From assembly GCA_027018975.1 (NCBI GenBank), contig JALUXN010000221.1:1-10004 (forward strand): a DNA stretch of 10,004 bases, written 5' to 3'. The position numbers and the translations under genes were made by a program. How positions within the stretch are numbered: the stretch's first letter is position 1; each line of letters opens with the position of its first letter. Shown here piece after piece: positions 1 to 7,784 of the stretch. The notes beneath the pieces are model-generated. The model saw only the letters and a list, made by a program, of their open reading frames with translations, was not told the DNA's origin and searched no databases. Source of the DNA: Mariprofundaceae bacterium. GTDB lineage: Bacteria; Pseudomonadota; Zetaproteobacteria; Mariprofundales; Mariprofundaceae.

Positions 1-389
1 AGCGAGTGGTAGCGGGTGGCCGTAAACGGCGACGGCAGACCGGCGAAGAGCCCTGCTCCATCGTGCTCGATCGGGCTGGTCTTGCCATGCATCAGCCGCG
101 GGGCGCGGATCACATCACCGCCGAAGACCGCCGCAATCGACTGGTGGCCGAGGCAGACGCCGAGGATCGGCAGGCGGCCGGAGAAGGTGCGGATCACATC
201 CATCGAGATGCCCGCCTCATGCGGTGTACAGGGGCCGGGCGAGATGAGGATGCGCGCCGGCTGCAGCTGCTCGATCTCCGCAATGCTGATTTTGTCGTTG
301 CGATAGACCACCGGCGTCTCGTTCAGTTCGCCGAGATATTGCACCAGATTGAAGGTGAACGAATCGTAGTTATCAATCACCAGCATCAT
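1..389 (-). CDS. trpG: Anthranilate synthase component II, glutamine amidotransferase (partial)
   Basis: This is the amidotransferase subunit that hydrolyses glutamine and passes ammonia to TrpE to make anthranilate from chorismate. The first 129 codons are present; the rest, including the catalytic His-Glu pair, lies beyond the left edge. The class I GATase fold shows as IDNYDSFTFNLVQYLG near the N-terminus, the SPGPCTPHEAG oxyanion strand (about residues 50-60) and the nucleophile elbow GVCLGHQ (77-83) with the catalytic Cys at 79. The start at 389 overlaps the trpE stop as ATGA, preceded by GGGGAG a few bases upstream; a second ATG at 386 is equally family-like and would drop one Met. Coupling to trpE indicates a tryptophan role, but TrpG enzymes are often amphibolic with PabA, which sequence alone cannot exclude. 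Confidence 0.95.
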   Translation of the reverse strand, partial: MMLVIDNYDSFTFNLVQYLGELNETPVVYRNDKISIAEIEQLQPARILISPGPCTPHEAGISMDVIRTFSGRLPILGVCLGHQSIAAVFGGDVIRAPRLMHGKTSPIEHDGAGLFAGLPSPFTATRYHS

Positions 390-1825
390 GCTCTCTCCCC
401 CTGCGCCTCGGCCAACGCCACAGCGCGGAACATCGCCAACGCCTTGTTGACACACTCGCGGTGTTCATTGGCCGGCACCGAGTCGGCCACAATGCCGGCG
501 CCCGCCTGAATATGCACCTGCCCGTCGTGAATGACGGCGGTGCGGATGGCGATGGCGGTATCCATACGTTGGCCGCCGAAGCCGATATAGCCGACTGTGC
601 CGGCATAGGGGCCGCGCGCCACCGGCTCCAGTTCGCGGATAATCTCCATCGCCCGCACCTTCGGCGCGCCGGAGACTGTGCCGGCCGGAAAGGTCGCCGC
701 CAGCAGATCGACGGCATCAACGTCGTCGCGCAGCTCCCCCTCCACCTGCGACACAATATGCATCACATGCGAATAGCGCTCGATCACCATCGATTCGGTC
801 AGCTGCACCGTGCCATATTTGCAGACGCGACCGAGATCGTTGCGGCCGAGATCGACCAGCATCACATGCTCGGCCAGCTCCTTGGCATCGGAGAGCAGCT
901 CCTGCTCCAGCGCCTGATCCTCGGCCACATCCTTGCCGCGCGGACGGGTGCCGGCGATCGGACGCACCACCGCGCGATCCATCTCGCGGCGCACCAGAAT
1001 CTCCGGCGAAGAGCCGACCAGAATTGTCTCACCGATATGCAGATAGAAGAGGTAGGGCGACGGATTGATATGGCGCACGGCGCGGTAGAGGTCGAACGGC
1101 TCGCAGGCCAGCGGCGTGGAGAAACGCTGGCTCAGCACCACCTGAAAAATATCGCCGGCGAGGATATATTCGCGCGCTTTGGCAACCGCCGCCTCATAGT
1201 CGGCCTGCGCCGTCTGGGCGACCGGCGCCACCGGCGCATCGGGCGTGGCATCGAGTTTCAACACCGCTGCCATCTCGCCCTCATCAAGGCTCGCCTCCAT
1301 GCGCTGCAAGATCGCCTCCGCCTCCGCCGCCTGATCCACGGGCAAGCGCACGCAGCAGGTGAGCGTCCCCTTCAAATTATCGAAAATCATAAAGCGATCG
1401 ACCAGCAGATAGGCCGACTCCGGCGCGCCGACCGGATCGGGCAGATCATCGGGAATATCCTCAAATTGCGACACAATCTGATAACCAAAGTAACCGACCG
1501 CGCCGCCACTGAAGGGGAGATCATCCTGCGCAATAAAGGGCTGATCGATCACCGCCGCCCGCAGCCAATCCATAATGCCGCCATCGAACAGCTCCTGACG
1601 CCCGTCGCGGTAGCGCAGGTGCGTCTCGTTGCCACGCGCAATGGCGCGGCAGGCGGGATTGATGCCGAGAATGCTATAACGCCCCCACTGCTCACCGCCG
1701 TCGGCCGACTCGAAGAGGAAACAGTCGCCGCGCTTAACCAGCCGCGAAAAGAGGCCGGGCGCGGTCAGGCAGTCGGCCGAGAGGGTGCGGCGGTAGAGTT
1801 GATAGCTATTCACATCGGCATTCAT
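386..1825 (-). CDS. trpE: Anthranilate synthase component I
   Basis: TrpE converts chorismate and ammonia to anthranilate, the committed step of tryptophan synthesis, in the cytoplasm with TrpG. The 479-residue product is the normal length. The N-terminal domain carries FLFESADGG (about residues 36-44), the counterpart of the LLES tryptophan-binding element; its Ser is conserved, so feedback inhibition is expected. The C-terminal chorismate-binding domain shows VRPIAGTRPRG (about 287-297), which favours TrpE over PabB, then AEHVMLVDLGRND (318-330), FPAGTVSGAPK (379-389) and AGAGIVADS (441-449). I chose ATG at 1825 because AAGGA lies 8 bases upstream and MNADVNSYQLY matches the family N-terminus; a longer in-frame opening to 1885 adds only a basic, unconserved stretch. 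It overlaps trpG by 4 bases. No Trp-rich leader peptide is visible upstream. Confidence 0.96.
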   Translation of the reverse strand: MNADVNSYQLYRRTLSADCLTAPGLFSRLVKRGDCFLFESADGGEQWGRYSILGINPACRAIARGNETHLRYRDGRQELFDGGIMDWLRAAVIDQPFIAQDDLPFSGGAVGYFGYQIVSQFEDIPDDLPDPVGAPESAYLLVDRFMIFDNLKGTLTCCVRLPVDQAAEAEAILQRMEASLDEGEMAAVLKLDATPDAPVAPVAQTAQADYEAAVAKAREYILAGDIFQVVLSQRFSTPLACEPFDLYRAVRHINPSPYLFYLHIGETILVGSSPEILVRREMDRAVVRPIAGTRPRGKDVAEDQALEQELLSDAKELAEHVMLVDLGRNDLGRVCKYGTVQLTESMVIERYSHVMHIVSQVEGELRDDVDAVDLLAATFPAGTVSGAPKVRAMEIIRELEPVARGPYAGTVGYIGFGGQRMDTAIAIRTAVIHDGQVHIQAGAGIVADSVPANEHRECVNKALAMFRAVALAEAQGERA

Positions 1826-1826
1826 G

Positions 1827-1855
1827 TTGACAATCCTTGGAGGCTGTGGCGAAAT
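1827..1855 (+). promoter_or_regulatory. Candidate promoter for tRNA-Ala
   Basis: A perfect -35 hexamer TTGACA (1827-1832) is followed after 17 bases by CGAAAT (1850-1855), which matches the -10 consensus only in its last three bases. The next bases, GCGCCGCC, would be a GC-rich discriminator of the kind found at stringently controlled stable-RNA promoters. Initiation near 1862 would give a leader of about 45 bases for RNase P removal. The weak -10, lacking the key TA, makes this tentative. The -35 lies between the trpE Shine-Dalgarno and start codon on the other strand. Confidence 0.25.
1833..1838 (-). promoter_or_regulatory. trpE ribosome binding site
   Basis: On the minus strand the bases AAGGAT sit 7-8 bases ahead of the ATG at 1825. 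This is the only good Shine-Dalgarno match near the trpE N-terminus and decides the start against the longer opening to 1885. Confidence 0.7.
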
Positions 1856-1908
1856 GCGCCGCCTTCGCGACAGAGCAGCTGGCAACGCAGCCGCAATCGC
1901 GAAACCAC

Positions 1909-1984
<76 letters not shown>

Positions 1985-1990
1985 TTTAAC

Positions 1991-2023
1991 AAAAAGGCCT
2001 GATTTTTCAGGCCTTTTTCTTTT
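1991..2023 (+). terminator. Rho-independent terminator, likely bidirectional
   Basis: A perfect 12-bp stem (1991-2002 pairing with 2007-2018, core AGGCCTGA/TCAGGCCT) closes a TTTT loop and is followed by a T-rich tail (TTTTTCTTTT). It ends the tRNA transcript. The mirror-image A/T flanks also give a T tract on the minus strand (TTTTTGTT), so the same hairpin can stop transcripts coming leftwards from the nnr operon before they run antisense through the tRNA. Confidence 0.92.
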
Positions 2024-2191
2024 GATCGACAGGCTTTCGCACGCACTTGTACAAAACGGTGGTACAAACACAGCAAGGTCAACGCCCCAAAATGTCCATT
2101 TCTCATTGCCTCTATATTCATCGCCGCGAACATTATATTTTTTATGATCGTCGGGCTATACCTGCCCCAGCATACTGCTGGATCAATAGAT
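2024..2191. other. Intergenic region between tRNA terminator and nnr
   Basis: No gene is supported in these 168 bases, which are visibly richer in A and T than the flanking genes (for example 2131-2145). They contain an inverted repeat at 2047-2067 and a small hairpin CCAGCA-TAC-TGCTGG at 2167-2181, about 10 bases past the nnr stop. That hairpin has no T tract, so it is not a terminator by itself; it could be a 3' end stabiliser. A TATAAT on the minus strand (2137-2132) lacks a convincing -35. Confidence 0.6.
2047..2067. repeat. Inverted repeat TTGTAC-N9-GTACAA
   Basis: Two perfect 6-base arms, TTGTAC (2047-2052) and GTACAA (2062-2067), flank a 9-base spacer, about 60 bases downstream of the tRNA 3' end. 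The arrangement could be a protein-binding site or a relic of a recombinase core site beside a tRNA. No integrase gene and no second copy of the tRNA 3' end is visible in the window. Confidence 0.4.
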
Positions 2192-3745
2192 TTATGACTG
2201 CTGCTCAATCGCCTGTCGCAGAGCGGCTACCACGCCGGCCAGCTGGCTGGCTAGGTACCATCCCTGCGCCTCGCCTGCCTGACCATGCAACGCGACCGCT
2301 GCAGCGACAACCTGCCCCAGCTCATCGCTTGCACCACCGCCAGTGCGCGCCAGCAGCGCGCCGATCATCCCTGCCAGAAGATCGCCGGAACCGGCCACCG
2401 CCATCCGCGGCGAGCCGAACGGATTGAGATACATCTCCCCGGCCGGCGATACGACCAACGTCTCCGATCCCTTGAGCACCACCCAGCAGTGGTAGCGATC
2501 CATCAATGCCAACGCCGCCTGCCGCCGATCGCGCTGCACATCCGCTGTCGCCTGCCCCAACAAGCGCGCCGCCTCACCGGGATGCGGCGTGAGCACAGTC
2601 GGAGCTCGACGCCCCTGCAGTTGCGACTGCAACGCTGCATCCGCAGCCAGCGTATTGAGCGCGTCGGCATCAAGCAGCAGCGGCTTATCGGTCGCCAACA
2701 ATTCGGCCAGCAACGCCCCCTGCGCAGCGCCCCAACCGGGGCCGGCCACCACCGCGTCGATCTGATCCAGCGACTGCTGCCAACATTCGCGCCGATCCAC
2801 CTGTGTCATCACATCCAAATTGCCCGCCGCCACCACCGGCCACACTGCCTCAGGGCAGGCGATCGTCGCCAATCCTGCCCCCGCCGCGTAAGCGCCCAAG
2901 CCCGCCAACTTCGGCGCCCCGGTCAACCCCTGTGAACCGCCGAAAATCCACACATGCCCATAGCTCCCCTTATGCGCCATCCGCAAACGCGGCGGCCATG
3001 CTGCACGCAGGCAGCCCTGCCCGATGACCACTGCACGCTGCAGCTGCGGCAGCTGTCCGCCGACCGCCCGATAGGCCGCATGAATGGTTTCCGGCGCAAT
3101 ACCGATCTCAGCAAACGGCAACAACTCGCCGGCATAATCGCGCCCCTCCAGCAGCCAATGCCCCCATTTACTGGCCGCAATCGGCAGCGTGTAGTCCGCC
3201 TGCACCGCCACACCCATCACCACGCCACGATCCGCGCAGATGCCACTGGCAATATCCACACTCAACACCGGCCGATCCGAATGATTGATGCGCGCCACCG
3301 CCTCAGCCAGCCACCCCTCGATCGGGCGATGCAATCCCGTACCGAAGATCGCATCCACCACCAACACCGCACGCAGCAGCCAGCGATCCAACTCACACAG
3401 CCCATCCGCTCCGTTCGCCTCACGGATCTTCGCCCCCGCTTCGCGCGCCCGTTCGGCATGGCGGCGGCATACATCCGACAGCTTGGCCACCGGCTGCAGC
3501 GTCACCACCGTCACCGGCAAACGTCGGCGGCGCAGATAGTGCGCCGCGGCAAAGCCATCACCGCCGTTGTTGCCGAATCCCGCAACGATCACCACCCGGC
3601 CATAGTCCGCCATCACATCCAGTGCCGCCGTCGCCACCGCACGCCCGGCGCGATCCATCAGCATATCCGCCGAGCTGCCCGCTGCTATCGTCTGTTGATC
3701 CGCCCAACGCATCTGCGCTGCAGTGACAATCGCCTGTTCACCCAT
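2192..3745 (-). CDS. nnr: Bifunctional NAD(P)H-hydrate epimerase / ADP-dependent dehydratase
   Basis: Nnr (YjeF) repairs damaged nicotinamide cofactors: the N-terminal domain epimerises R- and S-NAD(P)HX, and the C-terminal domain dehydrates S-NAD(P)HX back to NAD(P)H using ADP. The 517 residues match the full-length fused E. coli-type protein. The epimerase half shows GFGNNGGDG (56-64), DAIFGTGL (131-138) and SVDIASGI (162-169). The dehydratase half, a ribokinase-like fold, begins near KGSYGHVWIFGG (259-270) and contains AGPGWG (334-339), LLDADALN (357-364), LTPHPGE (385-391) and the nucleotide-site AGSGD (451-455). Small departures are Ala for the usual Pro in VDIPSG and NPFGSPR where NPTGNPG is common. 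The start at 3745 has AGGAGG 5-8 bases upstream and overlaps the kinase stop by 8 bases, implying coupling. A longer opening to 3886 lies wholly inside the kinase gene and is unlikely. Confidence 0.95.
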   Translation of the reverse strand: MGEQAIVTAAQMRWADQQTIAAGSSADMLMDRAGRAVATAALDVMADYGRVVIVAGFGNNGGDGFAAAHYLRRRRLPVTVVTLQPVAKLSDVCRRHAERAREAGAKIREANGADGLCELDRWLLRAVLVVDAIFGTGLHRPIEGWLAEAVARINHSDRPVLSVDIASGICADRGVVMGVAVQADYTLPIAASKWGHWLLEGRDYAGELLPFAEIGIAPETIHAAYRAVGGQLPQLQRAVVIGQGCLRAAWPPRLRMAHKGSYGHVWIFGGSQGLTGAPKLAGLGAYAAGAGLATIACPEAVWPVVAAGNLDVMTQVDRRECWQQSLDQIDAVVAGPGWGAAQGALLAELLATDKPLLLDADALNTLAADAALQSQLQGRRAPTVLTPHPGEAARLLGQATADVQRDRRQAALALMDRYHCWVVLKGSETLVVSPAGEMYLNPFGSPRMAVAGSGDLLAGMIGALLARTGGGASDELGQVVAAAVALHGQAGEAQGWYLASQLAGVVAALRQAIEQQS

Positions 3746-6524
3746 CCGCTCCTCCTGCACCCGGTATTGCATCATCCTGCGCAAAAAAGCGTGCCAACTG
3801 ATCGCGCAGCTGTTCAAATCGATACGGTTTCTGCACAAAGCCCGCCAACCCCTCACCCGCAAACTGACTGGTCGTCTCCTGCTCATTGTAACCGCTGGAG
3901 AGCAACACCTGCAGCGACGGATTGATCTGCTTCATCGCTTCGAACGCCTCCTTACCATCAAGCTTCGGCATGGTCATATCCAGCAGCACCAAATCGATCC
4001 GCTGCCAATGCTCGCGATATTGCGCCACCCCGTCCGCACCATCCACCGCCAGCAGCACATCCAGCCCCAGCTGCTTGAGCATGCTGGCCGCTGTTTCGCG
4101 GATCATTGCCTCATCATCGACCACCAGCACCACGCCATGCCAAGCCGCTGCCGGCAATACAGCGTGCGAATCATCGGCTGCATCCCGCTCCACCACGGCG
4201 CCCTCATTCGCAACGGGCAAGAGGATCTTGAAACGACTGCCGTGCCCCGGCTCCGAATAGAGCTGAATCGCGCCGTGATGACCCCGTACAATACCGAGAA
4301 TCGCACTCATTCCCAGTCCTCGACCGGTAAATTTGGTGGTAAAAAATGGATCGTAGAGCTTTTTGCGCGTCTGCGCATCCATACCGCAGCCGTTATCGCT
4401 CACCTCGATATACACATACCCACCCACCGGCAGCGGCTCATCGATATGCGATGATCTCAGATAAGCCGCATCCACCATCACCGTACCGGTGCGCAATCGA
4501 ATCACCCCCTCTTGGTCACCAATCGCTTCGGAGGCGTTGATCACCAGATTCATCACCACCTGCTGCATCTGCGCCCGATCACCCAGAATCGGCGGCAACA
4601 CCGGTGACAAATCGCTCTGCAGCAGCACATGCTTGCTGATCGAGACCTTCAAAATCTCCATATTCTGCTCGACCAAAGCACTCATATTGATCGGCTCCAC
4701 GACAAATTTCCCCTTGCCGGAGTAGGCAAGCATCTGTTTGCAGAGATCGGCCGCGCGCTCACTCGCCTCCTCAATACGGCGAATCAATTTCGCCAGCGTC
4801 GCATCATCGCGCGCCCGCATCCGCGCCAATCCGGCATTGCCCATGATCGCAGCAAGCAGGTTATTGAAATCATGCGCAATACCGCCAGCCAATACACCGA
4901 GCGACTCCAGCCGCTGGGTGTGCTCCATCTGGCGTTGCTGTTGACGCTCCCGCGTCACATCCCGCTGCACCGACACAAAACCGGTGACACGATCCGCGCT
5001 ATCCCGAATCGGTGAAATCACCTGCGCCACCACATAGCGTTCGCCCGCCCGGTTACGATTGATAAAATCGGCCTGCCATGTGCCACCGGCGAGGATCGTA
5101 TCCCACATCTGCTGATAAAATGAGGCGCTCATCTCGCCGCTTTTGCAGATATTCGGCGTGCGACCAATCGCCTCTTCGCGGCTATAACCCGTGACTGTCT
5201 CAAAAGCAGGATTAACATACTCAATGATGCCGTGGCGATCCGTGATAATGATGATGTCACGCGTCTGCTCCACCGCCAGATGCAAACGCGACAACTCGGC
5301 AGTGCGCGCCTCCACCATCTCCTCCAGATGACGATGGTGACGATCAATCTCCTGATACATGCGATTAAATGCCGCCGAGAGTTGATTCAACTCCTGCAGT
5401 GGCGACGATTCGGAGATCTCTTCCGAGATACGCCGCTGGCTCTGCATCTGCTCAATCGCTCGCGTTAAACGGCGCAACGGTGCCAACATCACCGACGAAC
5501 GCCACGCCACCAGCACCAGCACCAACATCAGCGCACTGATGGTGGCAATCAACAGATGACTGCTCAGCTGCGCTAGGTCATGCAGCGCCTCATCGCGATC
5601 CTGATGCACCAACAATCCCCAGTCGAGCGCTGGCAGATAGCTCCACGCACCCACCAGCTGCCGCCCCGCTGCATCCTGCAATGCACCTGCACCCGTCTCC
5701 CCCTGCAGCGCCTGCTGCAGAGCATCCGCCATCGACGAACCCGACGCAACCACACGCGAAAAGGCCGCTTTCGGATCATGGCGCAGCGGTGCCGTGAGCA
5801 TGATCTGCGAACCGTTACGCGCTACTGCCATCACCTCGCCGCTCTTCCCCAATCCACTCAAATCGCCAAGCAGCTCATAAAACGCCTGCGTATCGAGTTG
5901 AAAGGCGAGCACACCAGCCAGCCGATGCGCTAGAATCAGCGGCGTGGCAATAAAAGCCGCCTGTGCATGCGACGGCGGATAGTAGGCGAAGCTGGACACG
6001 TCGGGCGTGAGCAGCTGCAAAGCATTGCGGAACGCGCGCGCCAAGCCCCGGTGGCGAAAGGCATCATCGTTTAGATTGGTGGCAAAATCAGACTCATGCG
6101 CAACAGAAAAGACCACCTGCCCCTGCGGCGTAATCAGGAAGGCATCGTGGTAGCCCCAGCGTTCATTCACCGCCAGCAAGCGTGCATGCAGCAGTCGATC
6201 TGCGCGCCGATAGGCCTGGCTATCCACCCCCTGCGAAAACAGCCGGCTGAACTGATCCATCGCCTGCATCAGCTGATCGGATCGGCTCAAATCAACCATC
6301 TGCCGCAGCCGCTGATCGATGTAGTCATCGATACGCAGACTACGCTGCTCCACCTGCTGATACTGCATCAGCAGCGAACGCTGCAACGCCTGTTTTTCCA
6401 GCATATGGTAGGCCACCTGCAGCGAAAAGAGCGCAATCAACAAACCGGAGACGACGCACAGCGTCATCATCTCGGTGCGAATCGATCGGCTGAACTTCAC
6501 CGCGCCACCGCCGGCGCAGACCAT
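3738..6524 (-). CDS. Membrane hybrid sensor histidine kinase (Cache-HAMP-PAS-HisKA-HATPase-REC)
   Basis: This protein of about 928 residues should sit in the inner membrane, sense a periplasmic signal and autophosphorylate. TM1 (about 19-42) and TM2 (about 323-341) bracket a 280-residue periplasmic region resembling double Cache domains. HAMP (346-398) and a coiled coil lead to a PAS domain (420-524). The H-box LAGGIAHDFNNLL has the phospho-acceptor His near 551; the ATPase domain shows NLVINASEA (N box), VSDNGCGMD and RGLGMSAI. A C-terminal receiver (798-913) has the acidic DD pair near 803-804, phospho-Asp near 849 (LLDM) and Lys near 899, all intact. There is no DNA-binding domain, so output needs a partner encoded elsewhere. 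The start is uncertain: ATG 6524, GTG 6536, or GTG 6500, which forms a GTGA overlap with the upstream gene; none has a strong Shine-Dalgarno. It lies between the binding-protein gene and nnr, overlapping both. Confidence 0.92.
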   Translation of the reverse strand: MVCAGGGAVKFSRSIRTEMMTLCVVSGLLIALFSLQVAYHMLEKQALQRSLLMQYQQVEQRSLRIDDYIDQRLRQMVDLSRSDQLMQAMDQFSRLFSQGVDSQAYRRADRLLHARLLAVNERWGYHDAFLITPQGQVVFSVAHESDFATNLNDDAFRHRGLARAFRNALQLLTPDVSSFAYYPPSHAQAAFIATPLILAHRLAGVLAFQLDTQAFYELLGDLSGLGKSGEVMAVARNGSQIMLTAPLRHDPKAAFSRVVASGSSMADALQQALQGETGAGALQDAAGRQLVGAWSYLPALDWGLLVHQDRDEALHDLAQLSSHLLIATISALMLVLVLVAWRSSVMLAPLRRLTRAIEQMQSQRRISEEISESSPLQELNQLSAAFNRMYQEIDRHHRHLEEMVEARTAELSRLHLAVEQTRDIIIITDRHGIIEYVNPAFETVTGYSREEAIGRTPNICKSGEMSASFYQQMWDTILAGGTWQADFINRNRAGERYVVAQVISPIRDSADRVTGFVSVQRDVTRERQQQRQMEHTQRLESLGVLAGGIAHDFNNLLAAIMGNAGLARMRARDDATLAKLIRRIEEASERAADLCKQMLAYSGKGKFVVEPINMSALVEQNMEILKVSISKHVLLQSDLSPVLPPILGDRAQMQQVVMNLVINASEAIGDQEGVIRLRTGTVMVDAAYLRSSHIDEPLPVGGYVYIEVSDNGCGMDAQTRKKLYDPFFTTKFTGRGLGMSAILGIVRGHHGAIQLYSEPGHGSRFKILLPVANEGAVVERDAADDSHAVLPAAAWHGVVLVVDDEAMIRETAASMLKQLGLDVLLAVDGADGVAQYREHWQRIDLVLLDMTMPKLDGKEAFEAMKQINPSLQVLLSSGYNEQETTSQFAGEGLAGFVQKPYRFEQLRDQLARFFAQDDAIPGAGGADG

Positions 6525-7762
6525 GCGCCGTGCCACTGCTGATGCAGCCTGCGAATCAGCTGCTCGCCGCGATAGCGATCGACGAACAACGGATAGGGCA
6601 TCGGCTTAATTGCATGATCCGAATACCAGATGATATTGAACTGCCGCGCCTCATTGACCCGGCCGATATAGGCGGTGCGCCATGCATGGCGTGTGCGCGG
6701 ATCAATCGACACCACCCCCTCCGGCGCCGCCATACTCTGCAACAACACCGAGTGGCGAATCACTTGCGGATCAGCTGTCTGCGCCGCTCGCACCGCCCGC
6801 GCCCAGAGATGCACCGCCATCCACGCCGCCTCCATCGGATCACTGACCACGCTCACCCCCGCCTCGTGGCGTATCGCTTGGACAAAATCGCGATTTTTCT
6901 CCGAATCGATACTCTGGAAATAGTTCCACGCCGCATAGTGGCCGGCAATCTCCGCTACCGGCATATGCTGAATCGCCGCCTCGGAGATACTGAATGAGAG
7001 CACCGGCAGCGTCGCTGCGCTCAACCCCGCCTGCTTCAGAGCATGAAACAGCGCAAAATTACTATCACCATTGATGGTATTGAGGATCAGATCGGGGTGG
7101 CTTGCCTGAATATCCGCGATCACCGGCCTCATATCCCGACTGCCCAGCGGCAGATAACGCTCCGCCACGACCGTTGCACCCAATAACTGCAGCTGTTGGC
7201 GGATGATCCAGTTAGCCACCCGCGGAAAGATGTAGTCCGAGCCGACCAGATAGACGCGCTTACCCAGATGCTGCACCGCCCAGCTCACCGCCGGCACAAT
7301 CTGCTGGTTGGGTGCAGCGCCGACATAGATGATATTCGGCGACTGCTCCATACCCTCATACTGCACCGGATAAAAGAGCAGCCCGTGATGACGCTCCACC
7401 ACCGGCTTCACTGCCTTGCGGCTCGCCGAAGTCCAGCAACCGAAGAGCGCATCGACATGCTCCTGCGTCAACAACCGCTCCGCCTGCGCCGCAAACACCT
7501 GTTCATCGGAGCGCCCATCGGCCACCACCACCTCGACCGGCTCGCCGAGCAAACCGCCTGCGGCATTGATCTGACGCACTGCCAAGCGCGTCGCAGCAAT
7601 CACCGGCTTCTCACTCGATGCCATGGTGCCACTCTGTGAATGAAGGATACCAATACGCACCGCAGCTGCTGCCGGTGTCACCGCCAAACCCACCAGAGCC
7701 CAAGCGACCATCCAGCAGGCGCCCGTCACCCACACCACACTACGCATCCACTTATACTTCAA
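6497..7762 (-). CDS. Periplasmic UrtA/FmdD-type amide or urea binding protein
   Basis: This is a type I periplasmic binding protein of the urea/short-chain amide branch (UrtA, FmdD, AmiC). A signal peptide is clear: basic KYKWMR, a hydrophobic stretch, then TPAAAA before the mature start VRIGILHS near residue 35. Family motifs are FGCWTSASRKAV (107-118), FYPVQYEG (130-137), GAAPNQQ (148-154), VGSDYIFPR (173-181) and INGDSN (230-235), with IIWYSDHAIKPMPYP near the end. I prefer the TTG at 7762: GGGAGGAG lies 6 bases upstream and the resulting 421-residue protein has a normal signal peptide. ATG 7789 would add an acidic N-region; ATG 7747 has no ribosome site. No permease or ATPase gene follows; the next gene is the hybrid kinase, so a sensory role is inferred. 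The natural ligand cannot be read from sequence. Confidence 0.9.
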   Translation of the reverse strand: MKYKWMRSVVWVTGACWMVAWALVGLAVTPAAAAVRIGILHSQSGTMASSEKPVIAATRLAVRQINAAGGLLGEPVEVVVADGRSDEQVFAAQAERLLTQEHVDALFGCWTSASRKAVKPVVERHHGLLFYPVQYEGMEQSPNIIYVGAAPNQQIVPAVSWAVQHLGKRVYLVGSDYIFPRVANWIIRQQLQLLGATVVAERYLPLGSRDMRPVIADIQASHPDLILNTINGDSNFALFHALKQAGLSAATLPVLSFSISEAAIQHMPVAEIAGHYAAWNYFQSIDSEKNRDFVQAIRHEAGVSVVSDPMEAAWMAVHLWARAVRAAQTADPQVIRHSVLLQSMAAPEGVVSIDPRTRHAWRTAYIGRVNEARQFNIIWYSDHAIKPMPYPLFVDRYRGEQLIRRLHQQWHGAWSAPAVAR

Positions 7763-7768
7763 CAGCAG

Positions 7769-7776
7769 CTCCTCCC
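7769..7776 (-). promoter_or_regulatory. Strong ribosome binding site selecting a TTG start
   Basis: GGGAGGAG on the minus strand is followed by CTGCTG and then TTG (7762-7760). The near-perfect anti-16S match at ideal spacing is the main argument for the TTG start of the binding-protein gene. Confidence 0.65.
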
Positions 7777-7784
7777 GCCCACAG

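Noticed and set aside
2132..2160. TATAAT on the minus strand as a distant trpE promoter with the terminator acting as attenuator
   Set aside because: No -35 at a proper distance, and the message would have to cross a strong terminator and the antisense of a tRNA before trpE.
2167..2181. Hairpin just after nnr as an intrinsic terminator
   Set aside because: Only 6 bp and followed on the minus strand by A-rich rather than T-rich sequence.
2954..3925. 323-residue plus-strand frame opposite nnr and the end of the kinase gene
   Set aside because: Biased composition (His, Arg, Gln), no motif, and fully overlapped by two well-supported genes.
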